Positions 7,971 through 15,350 of a stretch of DNA of 64,000 nucleotides are shown here, piece after piece (the stretch's first letter is position 1; every line of letters starts with the position of its first letter). The DNA lies in contig JAOTWB010000005.1 of NCBI GenBank assembly GCA_029863125.1, forward strand, positions 1 through 64,000, given 5' to 3'. The DNA is from Gammaproteobacteria bacterium. GTDB lineage: Bacteria; Pseudomonadota; Gammaproteobacteria; Steroidobacterales; Woeseiaceae. A program made the position numbers and the translations under genes. Under the pieces are notes generated by a model. That model did no database searches, was not told the DNA's origin, and saw only the letters and a program-made list of their open reading frames with translations.

Positions 7971-9782
7971 TTCAGGCAGCCACCTGTCGACGCGGTGAGG
8001 GCCGGCATTGTAGGCTGCCGTCGCAAGCACCGGGTTTCCGCTATATCGCTGCGCCATTTGACCAAGATAACTCGTGCCGAGGCGAATATTGCTCTCCGGA
8101 TTGGTCAGCGTGTTGATTCCGGAATATGGGAGCCGAATTCCCCTGGCAACCTCCCGACCCGTTGCGGGCATGATCTGCATGAGCCCGATCGCTCCCGCCC
8201 TGGAGCGGACGTCCGGCATGAAGAGGCTTTCGCTACGCGCAATGCCATAGGCCCAGGTCGGCGAGATGCTGGCGTCCGACGAAGACTGTTCGAAATGCTG
8301 CTGATAGGGCAGCGGGTAACGGATCGACAGGTCGTCATACTCGCCCAGACTGGCGACGGTCGAAATCGCCCGCGAATGCCAGCCCCACCGATTAGCCAGA
8401 ATGGCCGCCTGCAGCTTCTCGTCGGCCGACAATGAGCGGATCACCGCATCCCACTCGGAACGACCGCGGCTATCCTGTCCGACCAGAAAAAGCTCGCGCG
8501 CCCTGACGACATCCGGGCGATCTTCAAGCGCGGCTATGACATCCTCGTCGGCCAGCAGCTGCGTATCTTCGAGCGCATAGGGCTCGTCCAGTTCGTCGGC
8601 CGCGAGAAAACCGTAGTAGCTGCGCTCCTGGCTCAGTTCCCGCAGCGCAGCGCTGGCCGCCAGAACCTGGCCGGAACGCTGCAGCGCCAGAGCGCGCCAG
8701 TAACGCCATTCCTCGGACTCGCGCATTTCGGATGACATTGCCGCGATATCCAGCAGCAGATTGTTCCATTCGGCACTGCGCAGACTCAGGCGTGCCCGCC
8801 AGCGCAAAACTTCGGAGTCCGCAGCCGCATCCGGAAGATCCAGCAGCAGCTCGTAAGCGCCCGGCAAATTGTCACGCGCAGTCCACAAAGCAATGTGGCG
8901 TGCCGTGCGGAGTCGTTGCTCTGCCGAGAAACCGAGCCGCTTCGAAATTCGCCGCCATGCCGCGAGCGCCAATTCAGGGTCTCGATAAGTCAAGCGCTCG
9001 GTGGCGTAGACGAGCTGTTGGCGAGCGATCTCGTTATCTGCACGCTGCCCGTAACTGTTCAGAAAATCCTCCGGGTGGGCCTGGGCCTTCAGCCAGAGGG
9101 CCGCCTCTTCGACATGCTGTTGATCGATACTTTTCGCCAGCCAGCGCGCGAGCTGGAACTCACGGCTCTCCACGGCCAGTTTGTAACGCTTGCGATATTC
9201 GACGGGGCCGAGCACCTTGTTTTCGACCAGGTACTCAAATACAGGGTCGCATTCCCCAACCTGGCTCCTGCCCACGAGCCACAGGTCGGTTGCCCTGCGA
9301 TCCACGCGCGCCAGACGGCCGGCTTCGAGTTCTGCCTGCAGGGAAAGGCAATCCAGTTGGGCCATATTCTGACCCTGGTAGAACTGCTCGTAGATGCGTT
9401 GGAATCCGACCAGGTCTCCGTGGCGGGCCAGGTGGAGCGCGTAGCGGTAGCGCAGTTCGCGGGCCGGCCGGAGCGTGCCGTACTGGTTGAGGAACGCGTC
9501 GATGTCTGTGGCAGACGCCGTCGCGAGCGTGGCGCGCCAATAGGTTGCCTGCAGGTCGGGCCAAAGAACGTATTCCTGCAGCAGCCGGCTGTCGGCGGCC
9601 GGGAGATCCTCGACCGCGCTCCAGTCACCGCGTTCAACGGCGTCGAACACGGCGTTGAAGAGCTGCCGCTTCTCCTGCATGTCCGTCGGCCCGGATGCCC
9701 ACACCGCGTGCAATGAAAGTGTCCCTGCAAGTAGCAGCAGCACTGTCAGGGTGAGACGATTGATGGCAAAACGACGGTTCAT
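7782..9782 (-). CDS. slt: Soluble lytic murein transglycosylase (Slt70 family)
   Basis: Periplasmic enzyme that cleaves the MurNAc-GlcNAc bond in peptidoglycan to form 1,6-anhydro ends. The 666-aa protein has a signal peptide ending near HAVWA (residue 29). A long helical superhelix region occupies residues about 35-480. The C-terminal catalytic domain has the Glu in IARSESLF near residue 510, then RAGAIGLMQIMPATG and AAYNAGPHRV. This order and length match E. coli Slt70. The last 189 bp overlap the aminopeptidase frame on the other strand; the recognisable Slt sequence continues to FHWRMTGKLRRL within that overlap, so this gene is intact. Confidence 0.93.
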   Translation of the reverse strand: MNRRFAINRLTLTVLLLLAGTLSLHAVWASGPTDMQEKRQLFNAVFDAVERGDWSAVEDLPAADSRLLQEYVLWPDLQATYWRATLATASATDIDAFLNQYGTLRPARELRYRYALHLARHGDLVGFQRIYEQFYQGQNMAQLDCLSLQAELEAGRLARVDRRATDLWLVGRSQVGECDPVFEYLVENKVLGPVEYRKRYKLAVESREFQLARWLAKSIDQQHVEEAALWLKAQAHPEDFLNSYGQRADNEIARQQLVYATERLTYRDPELALAAWRRISKRLGFSAEQRLRTARHIALWTARDNLPGAYELLLDLPDAAADSEVLRWRARLSLRSAEWNNLLLDIAAMSSEMRESEEWRYWRALALQRSGQVLAASAALRELSQERSYYGFLAADELDEPYALEDTQLLADEDVIAALEDRPDVVRARELFLVGQDSRGRSEWDAVIRSLSADEKLQAAILANRWGWHSRAISTVASLGEYDDLSIRYPLPYQQHFEQSSSDASISPTWAYGIARSESLFMPDVRSRAGAIGLMQIMPATGREVARGIRLPYSGINTLTNPESNIRLGTSYLGQMAQRYSGNPVLATAAYNAGPHRVDRWLPESGTIDARVWIENIPFNETRKYVKRVLSAQAIFHWRMTGKLRRLSDELLLVKATRAPQRLASR

Positions 9783-9889
9783 CGGCAGGTCACTGGCCTC
9801 TTCGAGTAGTGCTTCAAGTAGTGCTCAAACCTTACTGATACGAAGGGGGTTTCGCAACACGAGCGCGTCATGCCGCGCGCCGATCAATG

Positions 9890-9920
9890 AAAAAGGGCCC
9901 GCGACGGAGTCACGGGCCCT
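9890..9920 (-). terminator. Rho-independent terminator after degQ
   Basis: Inverted repeat AGGGCCCG (9894-9901) and CGGGCCCT (9913-9920) with an 11-base loop. On the minus strand it is followed by TTTTTC. It sits 25 bp past the degQ stop and separates degQ from slt. Confidence 0.85.
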
Positions 9921-9944
9921 CGGAAGGCATGCAGAGTGCGACGC

Positions 9945-11291
9945 CTAGCGTATTTGCAGCATCAGTGATCGATCGCCGCGCTGCACCAGCAGGAAGAGAA
10001 TGCGGTTGTTCTCGGCAATAGACGCCAGGTCCTGCAAATTGCGAACCAGCGTGCGATTGACCGCCGTAATCACATCACCGGGGCGCAGGCCGCGCTGCGC
10101 TGCGGGACTGCCCGGGGCAACTTCCGCAACTTCGATGCCGCTTTCGCTGCTTGTCGATGCGGCGGCGAAAACAGCGCCGCTAAGACCGGGGTGAATATCG
10201 GCACCCGTGAGCTGCTGGGGCTGTACCTGGCCGAGACGGGCCTTCGTCGAGCGCGTCTTCTTGTCGCGAACATATTTGATGGTGATCTCGTCACCCGACC
10301 GCAACAGGCCGATGGTATTGCGCAGCTCCGACGCATCGTCAACCTTCTTTTGATTGACTTCGACAATGATGTCGCCAACCTCGAGACCGGCCTCTTCCGC
10401 AGCTGACTGCGGCACGATGTTTGTGATCAGGGCGCCACGCTCGACGTTGGTCTCCAACGCTTTGGCCATTTCGGCGTCAATCGTCTGTATACCGACACCC
10501 AGCAAGCCGCGGCGGATCTCACCGAAGTCGAGAATCTGCGACATGATCGATCTGGCAATCTCCGTCGGCACGGCAAAACCGATGCCGACATTACCGCCCG
10601 AGCGGCTGATGATTGCCGAATTGATGCCGATCAGTTCGCCGTTCATATTGACGAGCGCGCCGCCGGAATTCCCGGGATTGATTGACGCATCCGTCTGGAT
10701 GAAATCTTCGTAGCCATCGCGGCTGATGCCCGTGCGACCCAGCGCGCTGATAATCCCCGATGTTACCGTGTGTCCGAGTCCAAACGGGTTGCCGATGGCA
10801 ATGACGAAATCGCCGACGCGCGCATCCTCCGAATTGCCGATCGGCATGTCGGTGAGGCCATTGGCCTCGACCTTGATGACGGCGATATCCGTAGCGGGAT
10901 CAGAGCCGACGATCTCCGCGTCGAGCGCCTTCCCGTCAATCAGGAAGATCTGAATCTCGTCGGCGTCGGCTACGACGTGGTGGTTCGTCAGGATGTAACC
11001 ACGTTCGGCGTCCACGATGACACCCGATCCGGCGCTCGCTACTTCCCGTGTTCCGCCCGGCACGTCCGGGATGCCAAAAAAACGGCGAAACGCGTCGTCG
11101 CCAAACGGATTGCTGCGATTCACGGTCTGACTGACGCGAATATTCACGACGGCCGGGGAGGCGGCCTCGACCAGCGGAGCGAGGCTGACGACGGGTCGAC
11201 CTCCGACAGTCTCCGCCAGCGCGGCATGCGCAGTCGCCAGCGCCATTGCGGCAAATATCAGCCCGAACCAGCGTGGTGTTGTTTTCCTCAT
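9945..11291 (-). CDS. degQ: Do-like periplasmic serine protease DegQ/DegP with two PDZ domains
   Basis: Periplasmic protease/chaperone that degrades misfolded envelope proteins. I chose the ATG at 11291 (448 aa) because GAGG lies nine bases upstream; the longest frame starts at a TTG at 11306. The signal peptide ends near AHAALA (residue 26). The trypsin-like triad is visible: His105 in TNHHVV, Asp135 in ATDIAVIK, Ser209 in NPGNSGGA. Two PDZ domains follow at about 265-355 and 370-445. The short linker before the triad, without the long Q-linker of DegP, favours a DegQ-type protein. A sigma-E-like promoter candidate lies upstream, and a terminator follows. DegP and DegQ cannot be fully separated by eye. 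Confidence 0.9.
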   Translation of the reverse strand: MRKTTPRWFGLIFAAMALATAHAALAETVGGRPVVSLAPLVEAASPAVVNIRVSQTVNRSNPFGDDAFRRFFGIPDVPGGTREVASAGSGVIVDAERGYILTNHHVVADADEIQIFLIDGKALDAEIVGSDPATDIAVIKVEANGLTDMPIGNSEDARVGDFVIAIGNPFGLGHTVTSGIISALGRTGISRDGYEDFIQTDASINPGNSGGALVNMNGELIGINSAIISRSGGNVGIGFAVPTEIARSIMSQILDFGEIRRGLLGVGIQTIDAEMAKALETNVERGALITNIVPQSAAEEAGLEVGDIIVEVNQKKVDDASELRNTIGLLRSGDEITIKYVRDKKTRSTKARLGQVQPQQLTGADIHPGLSGAVFAAASTSSESGIEVAEVAPGSPAAQRGLRPGDVITAVNRTLVRNLQDLASIAENNRILFLLVQRGDRSLMLQIR

Positions 11292-11392
11292 CAAAAGTTG
11301 CCTCAATGGATACTCCGTTAATATTCAGGTTAATCAGGGCCTGCTGAATCGCCGGTGAACGCCCTGACGGCGAGCATTATAAGCCCTCTGCC

Positions 11393-11421
11393 GTCGACAC
11401 CGTAGCGACGGCAGAAGTTCC
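11393..11421 (-). promoter_or_regulatory. Candidate sigma-E (RpoE) promoter for degQ
   Basis: On the minus strand GGAACTT (11415-11421) matches the sigma-E -35 consensus exactly. GTCGAC (11393-11398), 16 bases on, is a partial match to the -10 GTCTAA/GTCAAA. The predicted start is about 95 bases ahead of the degQ ATG. A TATAAT (11376-11381) lies just downstream without a good -35 partner. DegP is a classic sigma-E target in E. coli. A 9-bp perfect inverted repeat (CTGCCGTCG at 11388-11396, CGACGGCAG at 11406-11414) fills the spacer. Confidence 0.45.
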
Positions 11422-11467
11422 GGCCATCGGCATCTCGGGCGTCGTCGCGATCAGCCGCTTTCTATGA

Positions 11468-11506
11468 GATGCCCGGACGCGGCTGCGCGTCGCGTCCCCG
11501 GGCATC
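11468..11506 (-). terminator. Strong hairpin downstream of hsp20, terminator-like without a T-run
   Basis: GATGCCCGG (11468-11476) pairs with CCGGGCATC (11498-11506), and inner ACGCG/CGCGT pairs extend the stem. It lies 16 bp past the hsp20 stop. No run of T follows on the minus strand, so it may act as a 3' mRNA stabiliser or a Rho-dependent end rather than an intrinsic terminator. Confidence 0.45.
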
Positions 11507-11521
11507 ATGCGGATATTCCGC

Positions 11522-11962
11522 TCAGGAAGCCTCGACGGTGATACGTCGCGCCTGGACCTCGGGCATCTTCGGAATCGATACTTCCAGAATGCCGTTGCTG
11601 CACTTGGCCGTGATGCCCTCTGCATCGGCCGTCTCGGGCAAGGTGAAGTGGCGGAAGAAACGTCCCGTGGCGCGTTCAATGCGCTGGACACCGGCCTCAT
11701 CCGGACGCGGTGCCGCGCGACGCTCACCAGAGACGTTGAGGACACCGTGGTCCATCGAGACGTCGATGTCGCCAGGCTCCACGCCGGGCACGTCGGCACG
11801 CAGCACAAAGCGATCCTTTTCCTCGAGAATGTCCACGGCGGGAATCCAGTCGGCCACGGTCGCGGGATCGTTGCGGTTGACGCCACGGTAATCGGCAAGC
11901 CGGTCGAGGTCGCGGTGCAGCAAATCGACGAAACTCCAGGGTTCAAAACGAGCTAAGTTCAT
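11522..11962 (-). CDS. Small heat-shock protein, Hsp20/IbpA family
   Basis: ATP-independent chaperone that binds unfolding proteins. I chose the ATG at 11962 (146 aa) because GGAGA lies seven bases upstream and the protein begins MNLARFEPW like other proteobacterial Hsp20s; a longer frame starts at 12073. The alpha-crystallin domain spans about residues 38-135, from DWIPAVDILEEKD through the GVLNVSGER segment to NGILEVSIPK. The short tail contains an ITV triplet in the place of the usual IxI/V oligomerisation motif. A sigma-32-type promoter candidate and a possible RNA thermometer lie in the upstream region. It is transcribed away from nrdJa. Confidence 0.92.
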   Translation of the reverse strand: MNLARFEPWSFVDLLHRDLDRLADYRGVNRNDPATVADWIPAVDILEEKDRFVLRADVPGVEPGDIDVSMDHGVLNVSGERRAAPRPDEAGVQRIERATGRFFRHFTLPETADAEGITAKCSNGILEVSIPKMPEVQARRITVEAS

Positions 11963-11968
11963 TGGTTG

Positions 11969-11983
11969 TCTCCATGTTAAAGA
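11969..11983 (-). promoter_or_regulatory. Possible fourU-like RNA thermometer over the hsp20 ribosome site
   Basis: In the hsp20 leader, UCUUU (11979-11983) can pair with GGAGA (11969-11973), the ribosome-binding site, across a 5-base AACAU loop. The stem is short and includes two G-U pairs, as in fourU thermometers that melt on heating. The structure was drawn by eye only. Confidence 0.3.
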
Positions 11984-12046
11984 AGGCGGTCCAGGGTCAG
12001 TTCGACGAGCCGGATAACGGGCCTCCAACCGTCGTGCTGGAGGCTG

Positions 12047-12074
12047 AAATAAGGGCGCGAACAGGCATTTCAAG
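12047..12074 (-). promoter_or_regulatory. Candidate sigma-32 (RpoH) heat-shock promoter for hsp20
   Basis: On the minus strand CTTGAAA (12068-12074) is an exact sigma-32 -35 element. After 13 bases, CCTTATTT (12047-12054) matches the -10 CCCCATNT at six of eight positions. The predicted start gives a leader of about 78 nt before the hsp20 ATG. Confidence 0.65.
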
Positions 12075-12143
12075 TCGCCGAGATCGCGATTAAGTGGCCA
12101 AAAAAGCGGACCTTAGGACGACTTGTTATGGTTAAATTGGAGC

Positions 12144-12157
12144 CACTACATGTAGTG
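12144..12157. promoter_or_regulatory. Perfect 14-bp palindrome, operator-like
   Basis: CACTACATGTAGTG is a perfect inverted repeat in the AT-rich part of the region. It matches 12 of 14 positions of the inner NrdR-box consensus, but lies about 135 bp upstream of the recognisable nrdJa promoter and about 70 bp upstream of the hsp20 promoter. Its regulator is not known. Confidence 0.4.
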
Positions 12158-12279
12158 AATATCGAATTTGAAAAAAGTCTCGATTTTTTTCGCTTGTTTT
12201 TAAAGCACTTACTCGCAAATATTCCATAACTATATGATTTTAAATGTGAAACACCCCCAGAAAAAAATAGGGTAAAACC

Positions 12280-12308
12280 TTGACAGTGGCCCCCTACGGG
12301 CATAATCT
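12280..12308 (+). promoter_or_regulatory. Sigma-70 promoter for nrdJa
   Basis: TTGACA at 12280-12285 is an exact -35 element. It is followed by a 17-bp spacer and TAATCT at 12303-12308 as the -10. The predicted start is near 12315, about 170 nt upstream of the nrdJa ATG. Confidence 0.7.
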
Positions 12309-12321
12309 TGTGCTGAGTCGG

Positions 12322-12337
12322 ACACAACATCTTGTGT
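12322..12337 (+). promoter_or_regulatory. NrdR box at the nrdJa transcription start
   Basis: ACACAACATCTTGTGT matches the 16-bp NrdR consensus (acaCwAtATaTwGtgt) at 14 positions and is a near-perfect inverted repeat. It lies a few bases downstream of the predicted start, where a bound repressor would block transcription. No clear second box was found at the usual spacing of about 31 bp. Confidence 0.65.
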
Positions 12338-12484
12338 CTAATCAACGACAGAAAAGAGGCCGAAACGGCTCTCGCCGCGCGTTTTCTGGCCGCCGGCGAG
12401 CGGGACTCTTTTCGCTTGGGAAAAGCTGGCGATAATAACGGTCTTGGGGTCTCCTTCAGGGAGTTCAGGGGAGTAAGTGCAGCA

Positions 12485-14641
12485 ATGAAGTCTGCCGTAA
12501 ATTTGGATAGACGCGCGGTTACCGACATCGAATTTCAACCAGCATCGCTCGATATCTGGGATGCAAAGTATCGACTCTCGGCCAAAGACGGCACGAGTAT
12601 CGATACGTCGATTGACGACACCTACAAACGTGTGGCCAAGGCGCTCGCGAATGTCGAGGCGGAGCCAAAGCGCGAACACTACTACGAGGAGTTTCTTTGG
12701 GCGTTGCGCAGCGGCGCGATACCAGCAGGCCGCATCATCTCGAATGCCGGGGCTCAGGCGCACAAACCGGCGACGTCTACGATCAATTGTACGGTGTCGG
12801 GTACGGTCGGTGACTCGATGGATAATATCCTCAACAAGGTGCACGAGGCTGGCCTGACGCTGAAAGCAGGCTGTGGCATTGGCTACGAATTTTCGACGCT
12901 GCGCCCCAAAGGCGCCTACGTGACGGGCGCGGGAGCCTACACGTCGGGTCCGCTGTCGTTCATGGATATCTACGACAAGATGTGTTTCACGGTATCGTCG
13001 GCAGGCGGTCGCCGCGGTGCGCAAATGGGCACCTTCGATGTGGGTCATCCCGACGTCATGGAGTTCATTCGCGCCAAGCGCGAAGACGGCCGTTTACGGC
13101 AGTTCAACCTGTCGCTGCTGGTGACCGACGAATTCATGCAGGCGGTCATCAATGAAGATGACTGGAAGCTCGCTTTTCCGGTGACGCCGAAAGAGGTCGA
13201 AGACGACAATCTCGACGTCACCGACAGGAAAATGTTTGTCTGGCGCGATTGGCCCGAGGCCGGCAACTATGTTGCCAACGCGGAAGGGCTCGTCGCGTGC
13301 AAGGTATACAAAACAATGCCGGCGCGCCGCGTCTGGGAACTCATCATGGCGTCGACCTACGATTTCGCGGAGCCAGGTTTCGTGTTGATCGACAAGGTCA
13401 ACGAAATGAACAACAACTGGTTCTGCGAGAACATCCGCGCGACCAATCCCTGCGGCGAGCAACCGCTGCCGCCTTATGGCTCGTGCCTGCTGGGTTCGAT
13501 CAACCTGACTCGATTCGTCGTCAAGCCCTTCAGCGACGAAGCCCGGTTTGACTGGGAGAACTTCAGGAAGGTCGTCAAGACATTCACGCGCATGCTCGAC
13601 AATGTCGTGGAAATCAACGGCCTGCCGCTGCCACAACAGCGCAACGAAATTCTGCGGAAGCGCCGGCACGGCATGGGCTTCCTCGGTCTCGGGTCGACGA
13701 TTACGATGATGCGTATGAAGTACGGTGATGCCGAGGCGGTTGAATTCACGGAAGAAATCGCGCGACAGCTGGCGTTGGCCGGCTGGGAAGAGGCGCTCGA
13801 GCTGGCGCAGGAAAAGGGCCCGGCGCCGATCATGAATGAGAGCTTTGAAGTCACGGAAAAGATGCTGCGTCGGCGTCCGGAAATGCGCGCGGATGGCTAC
13901 CAGGTCGGCGACAAGGTACCGGGCCGTATCCTGCACGCGCGCTACAGCCGTTACATGCAAAGAATTGCCGCCGAGGCGCCGCAACTCGTCGAGCAGCTGG
14001 CTGAGACCGGGGCGCGGTTTTCGCATCACAGCTCGATTGCACCGACAGGCACTATTTCGCTGTCACTGGCGAACAATGCGAGCAATGGCATCGAACCGAG
14101 TTTCGCGCATCATTACTTCCGCAACATTATTCGCCAGGGCAAAAAGACCAAAGAAAAAGTCGACGTCTTTTCGTTCGAGTTACTTGCTTATCGCGGGCTG
14201 GTCGACCCGGATGCAATGCCGGCCGGCACCGGGAACGATGCTGCCGCGAATACGTTGCCGGACTACTTCATTACTGCTGACGAGGTCACCCCGACTCAGC
14301 ATGTGGACATCCAGGCCGCGGCACAAAAGTGGATCGACTCATCGATTTCGAAGACGGCAAATGTACCGACGGAATATCCGTACGCGGATTTCAAGGACAT
14401 ATACCTGTATGCCTACAAGCAGGGGTTGAAGGGGTGTACGACATTCCGTTTCAATCCCGAAGCATTCCAGGGCGTGCTCGTCAAAGAAAAGGATTTGAAG
14501 AACACGAAATACACGTTCACGCTGGAAGACGGTTCGACGGTCGACCTCAGGGGCGATGAAGAGATCGAGTACGACGGCGAAGTTCACACGGCGGCGAATT
14601 TGTTCGATGCGCTAAAAGAAGGCTACTACGGAAAGTTCTAG
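12485..14641 (+). CDS. nrdJa: Class II (B12-dependent) ribonucleotide reductase, catalytic subunit NrdJa
   Basis: Reduces ribonucleotides to deoxyribonucleotides with adenosylcobalamin as radical source, without needing oxygen. I chose the ATG at 12485 (718 aa), which follows GGGGAG; the open frame extends upstream into the leader. Key residues are visible: Cys102 in STINCTVSG and Cys334 in YGSCLLGSINL as the redox pair, and the radical Cys323 with Glu325 in NPCGEQPL. The segment APTGTISL belongs to the substrate phosphate-binding region. There is no N-terminal ATP cone. The normal C-terminal part of NrdJ is missing and is encoded by the next gene, whose ATG directly follows this stop. This is the split arrangement known in Pseudomonas aeruginosa. 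Confidence 0.93.
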   Translation: MKSAVNLDRRAVTDIEFQPASLDIWDAKYRLSAKDGTSIDTSIDDTYKRVAKALANVEAEPKREHYYEEFLWALRSGAIPAGRIISNAGAQAHKPATSTINCTVSGTVGDSMDNILNKVHEAGLTLKAGCGIGYEFSTLRPKGAYVTGAGAYTSGPLSFMDIYDKMCFTVSSAGGRRGAQMGTFDVGHPDVMEFIRAKREDGRLRQFNLSLLVTDEFMQAVINEDDWKLAFPVTPKEVEDDNLDVTDRKMFVWRDWPEAGNYVANAEGLVACKVYKTMPARRVWELIMASTYDFAEPGFVLIDKVNEMNNNWFCENIRATNPCGEQPLPPYGSCLLGSINLTRFVVKPFSDEARFDWENFRKVVKTFTRMLDNVVEINGLPLPQQRNEILRKRRHGMGFLGLGSTITMMRMKYGDAEAVEFTEEIARQLALAGWEEALELAQEKGPAPIMNESFEVTEKMLRRRPEMRADGYQVGDKVPGRILHARYSRYMQRIAAEAPQLVEQLAETGARFSHHSSIAPTGTISLSLANNASNGIEPSFAHHYFRNIIRQGKKTKEKVDVFSFELLAYRGLVDPDAMPAGTGNDAAANTLPDYFITADEVTPTQHVDIQAAAQKWIDSSISKTANVPTEYPYADFKDIYLYAYKQGLKGCTTFRFNPEAFQGVLVKEKDLKNTKYTFTLEDGSTVDLRGDEEIEYDGEVHTAANLFDALKEGYYGKF

Positions 14642-15349
14642 ATGATCAAAATCGACAAAAAGATAGTTGGCTATGCGGTCAGCCAGCCGGCCGCCGAACA
14701 GGAAGTGGCAAAACCCGAATTCAGGCGTGAGGGCGGCGGGGGTAGTCGCGCGGAAGTAATTCGCATGCACGAAAAGCTCGAGCGACCGGAGATGCTGGTT
14801 GGCTCGACCTACAAGGTAAAGACACCGGTGTCCGATCATGCAATGTACGTCACGATCAATGACATCATATTGAATGAAGGCACCGAACACGAAAAACGTC
14901 GCCCGTTTGAAATTTTCATCAATTCCAAGAATCTGGATCACTATCAGTGGATCGTGGCGTTGACCCGCATTATCTCGGCCGTTTTCCGTAAGGGCGGCGA
15001 TGTGACCTTCCTGGTCGAGGAACTCAAGGCGGTTTTCGATCCGCGCGGCGGTTACTGGCAGACCGGTGGCCGTTTCATGCCGTCGATCATCGCCGAGCTC
15101 GGCCACATCGTTGAGAAACACCTGATCATGATTGGTCTGATGGCGGCCCCGACGCTCGGCGAAGAGCAGAAAAAACTGATCGCTGAAAAGCGCGCCGAAT
15201 TCGAGGAGTCGAGAAAGCAGCAGGATGCTTTTTCGGCCAGCGAGTACCCCGAAGGTGCGCAACTCTGCAGCAAGTGCAATACAGTGGCCGTCATCATGAT
15301 GGACGGTTGTATGACTTGTCTCTCTTGCGGCGACTCTAAATGCGGCTGA
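14642..15349 (+). CDS. nrdJb: NrdJb, C-terminal part of split class II ribonucleotide reductase
   Basis: Protein of 235 aa corresponding to the C-terminal region of single-chain NrdJ enzymes. The middle (about residues 60-150) resembles the TSCPD-type domain, with FEIFINSKNLDHYQW and FDPRGGYW. The end is a Cys-rich zinc-ribbon-like tail, with CSKC, then CMTCLSC and a final SKCG. This tail supplies the cysteines that re-reduce the active site in the family. The start codon abuts the nrdJa stop, so the two are almost surely made together. The P. aeruginosa enzyme needs both subunits; I infer the same here. Confidence 0.9.
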   Translation: MIKIDKKIVGYAVSQPAAEQEVAKPEFRREGGGGSRAEVIRMHEKLERPEMLVGSTYKVKTPVSDHAMYVTINDIILNEGTEHEKRRPFEIFINSKNLDHYQWIVALTRIISAVFRKGGDVTFLVEELKAVFDPRGGYWQTGGRFMPSIIAELGHIVEKHLIMIGLMAAPTLGEEQKKLIAEKRAEFEESRKQQDAFSASEYPEGAQLCSKCNTVAVIMMDGCMTCLSCGDSKCG

Positions 15350-15350
15350 T

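Larger units (their letters stand above)
11963..12484. other. 522-bp divergent regulatory region between hsp20 and nrdJa
   Basis: No protein gene is supported here; the 152-codon frame on the minus strand (12070-12528) looks random and overlaps nrdJa. The hsp20-proximal part holds the sigma-32-like promoter and leader. The middle, about 12115-12275, is clearly AT-rich compared with the surroundings and contains a 14-bp perfect palindrome. The nrdJ-proximal part holds a sigma-70 promoter and an NrdR-type box. The predicted nrdJa leader of about 170 nt includes a small CTTTTC/GAAAAG hairpin (about 12408-12425). Confidence 0.6.

Noticed and set aside
8895-9716. 273-codon plus-strand frame inside slt
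   Set aside because: It is antisense to a well-supported gene and has no family features; long shadow frames are common in GC-rich DNA.
12160-12200. Intrinsic terminator around the A-run and T-run near 12170-12195
   Set aside because: The possible stem is almost only A-T pairs without a GC core, and no gene ends there.
12298-12313. Second NrdR box overlapping the nrdJa -10 region
   Set aside because: Only about 9 of 16 positions match, and the spacing to the good box is 24 bp instead of the usual 31-32 bp.
12310-12484. Cobalamin riboswitch in the nrdJ leader
   Set aside because: B12 control would be plausible for nrdJ, but no B12-box-like sequence or fitting stems were found by eye.
12070-12528. 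152-codon minus-strand frame upstream of hsp20
   Set aside because: It crosses the AT-rich regulatory region and the nrdJa start, and its product looks random.
13094-14029. 311-codon minus-strand frame inside nrdJa
   Set aside because: It is antisense to the strongly conserved reductase core and has shadow-like composition.
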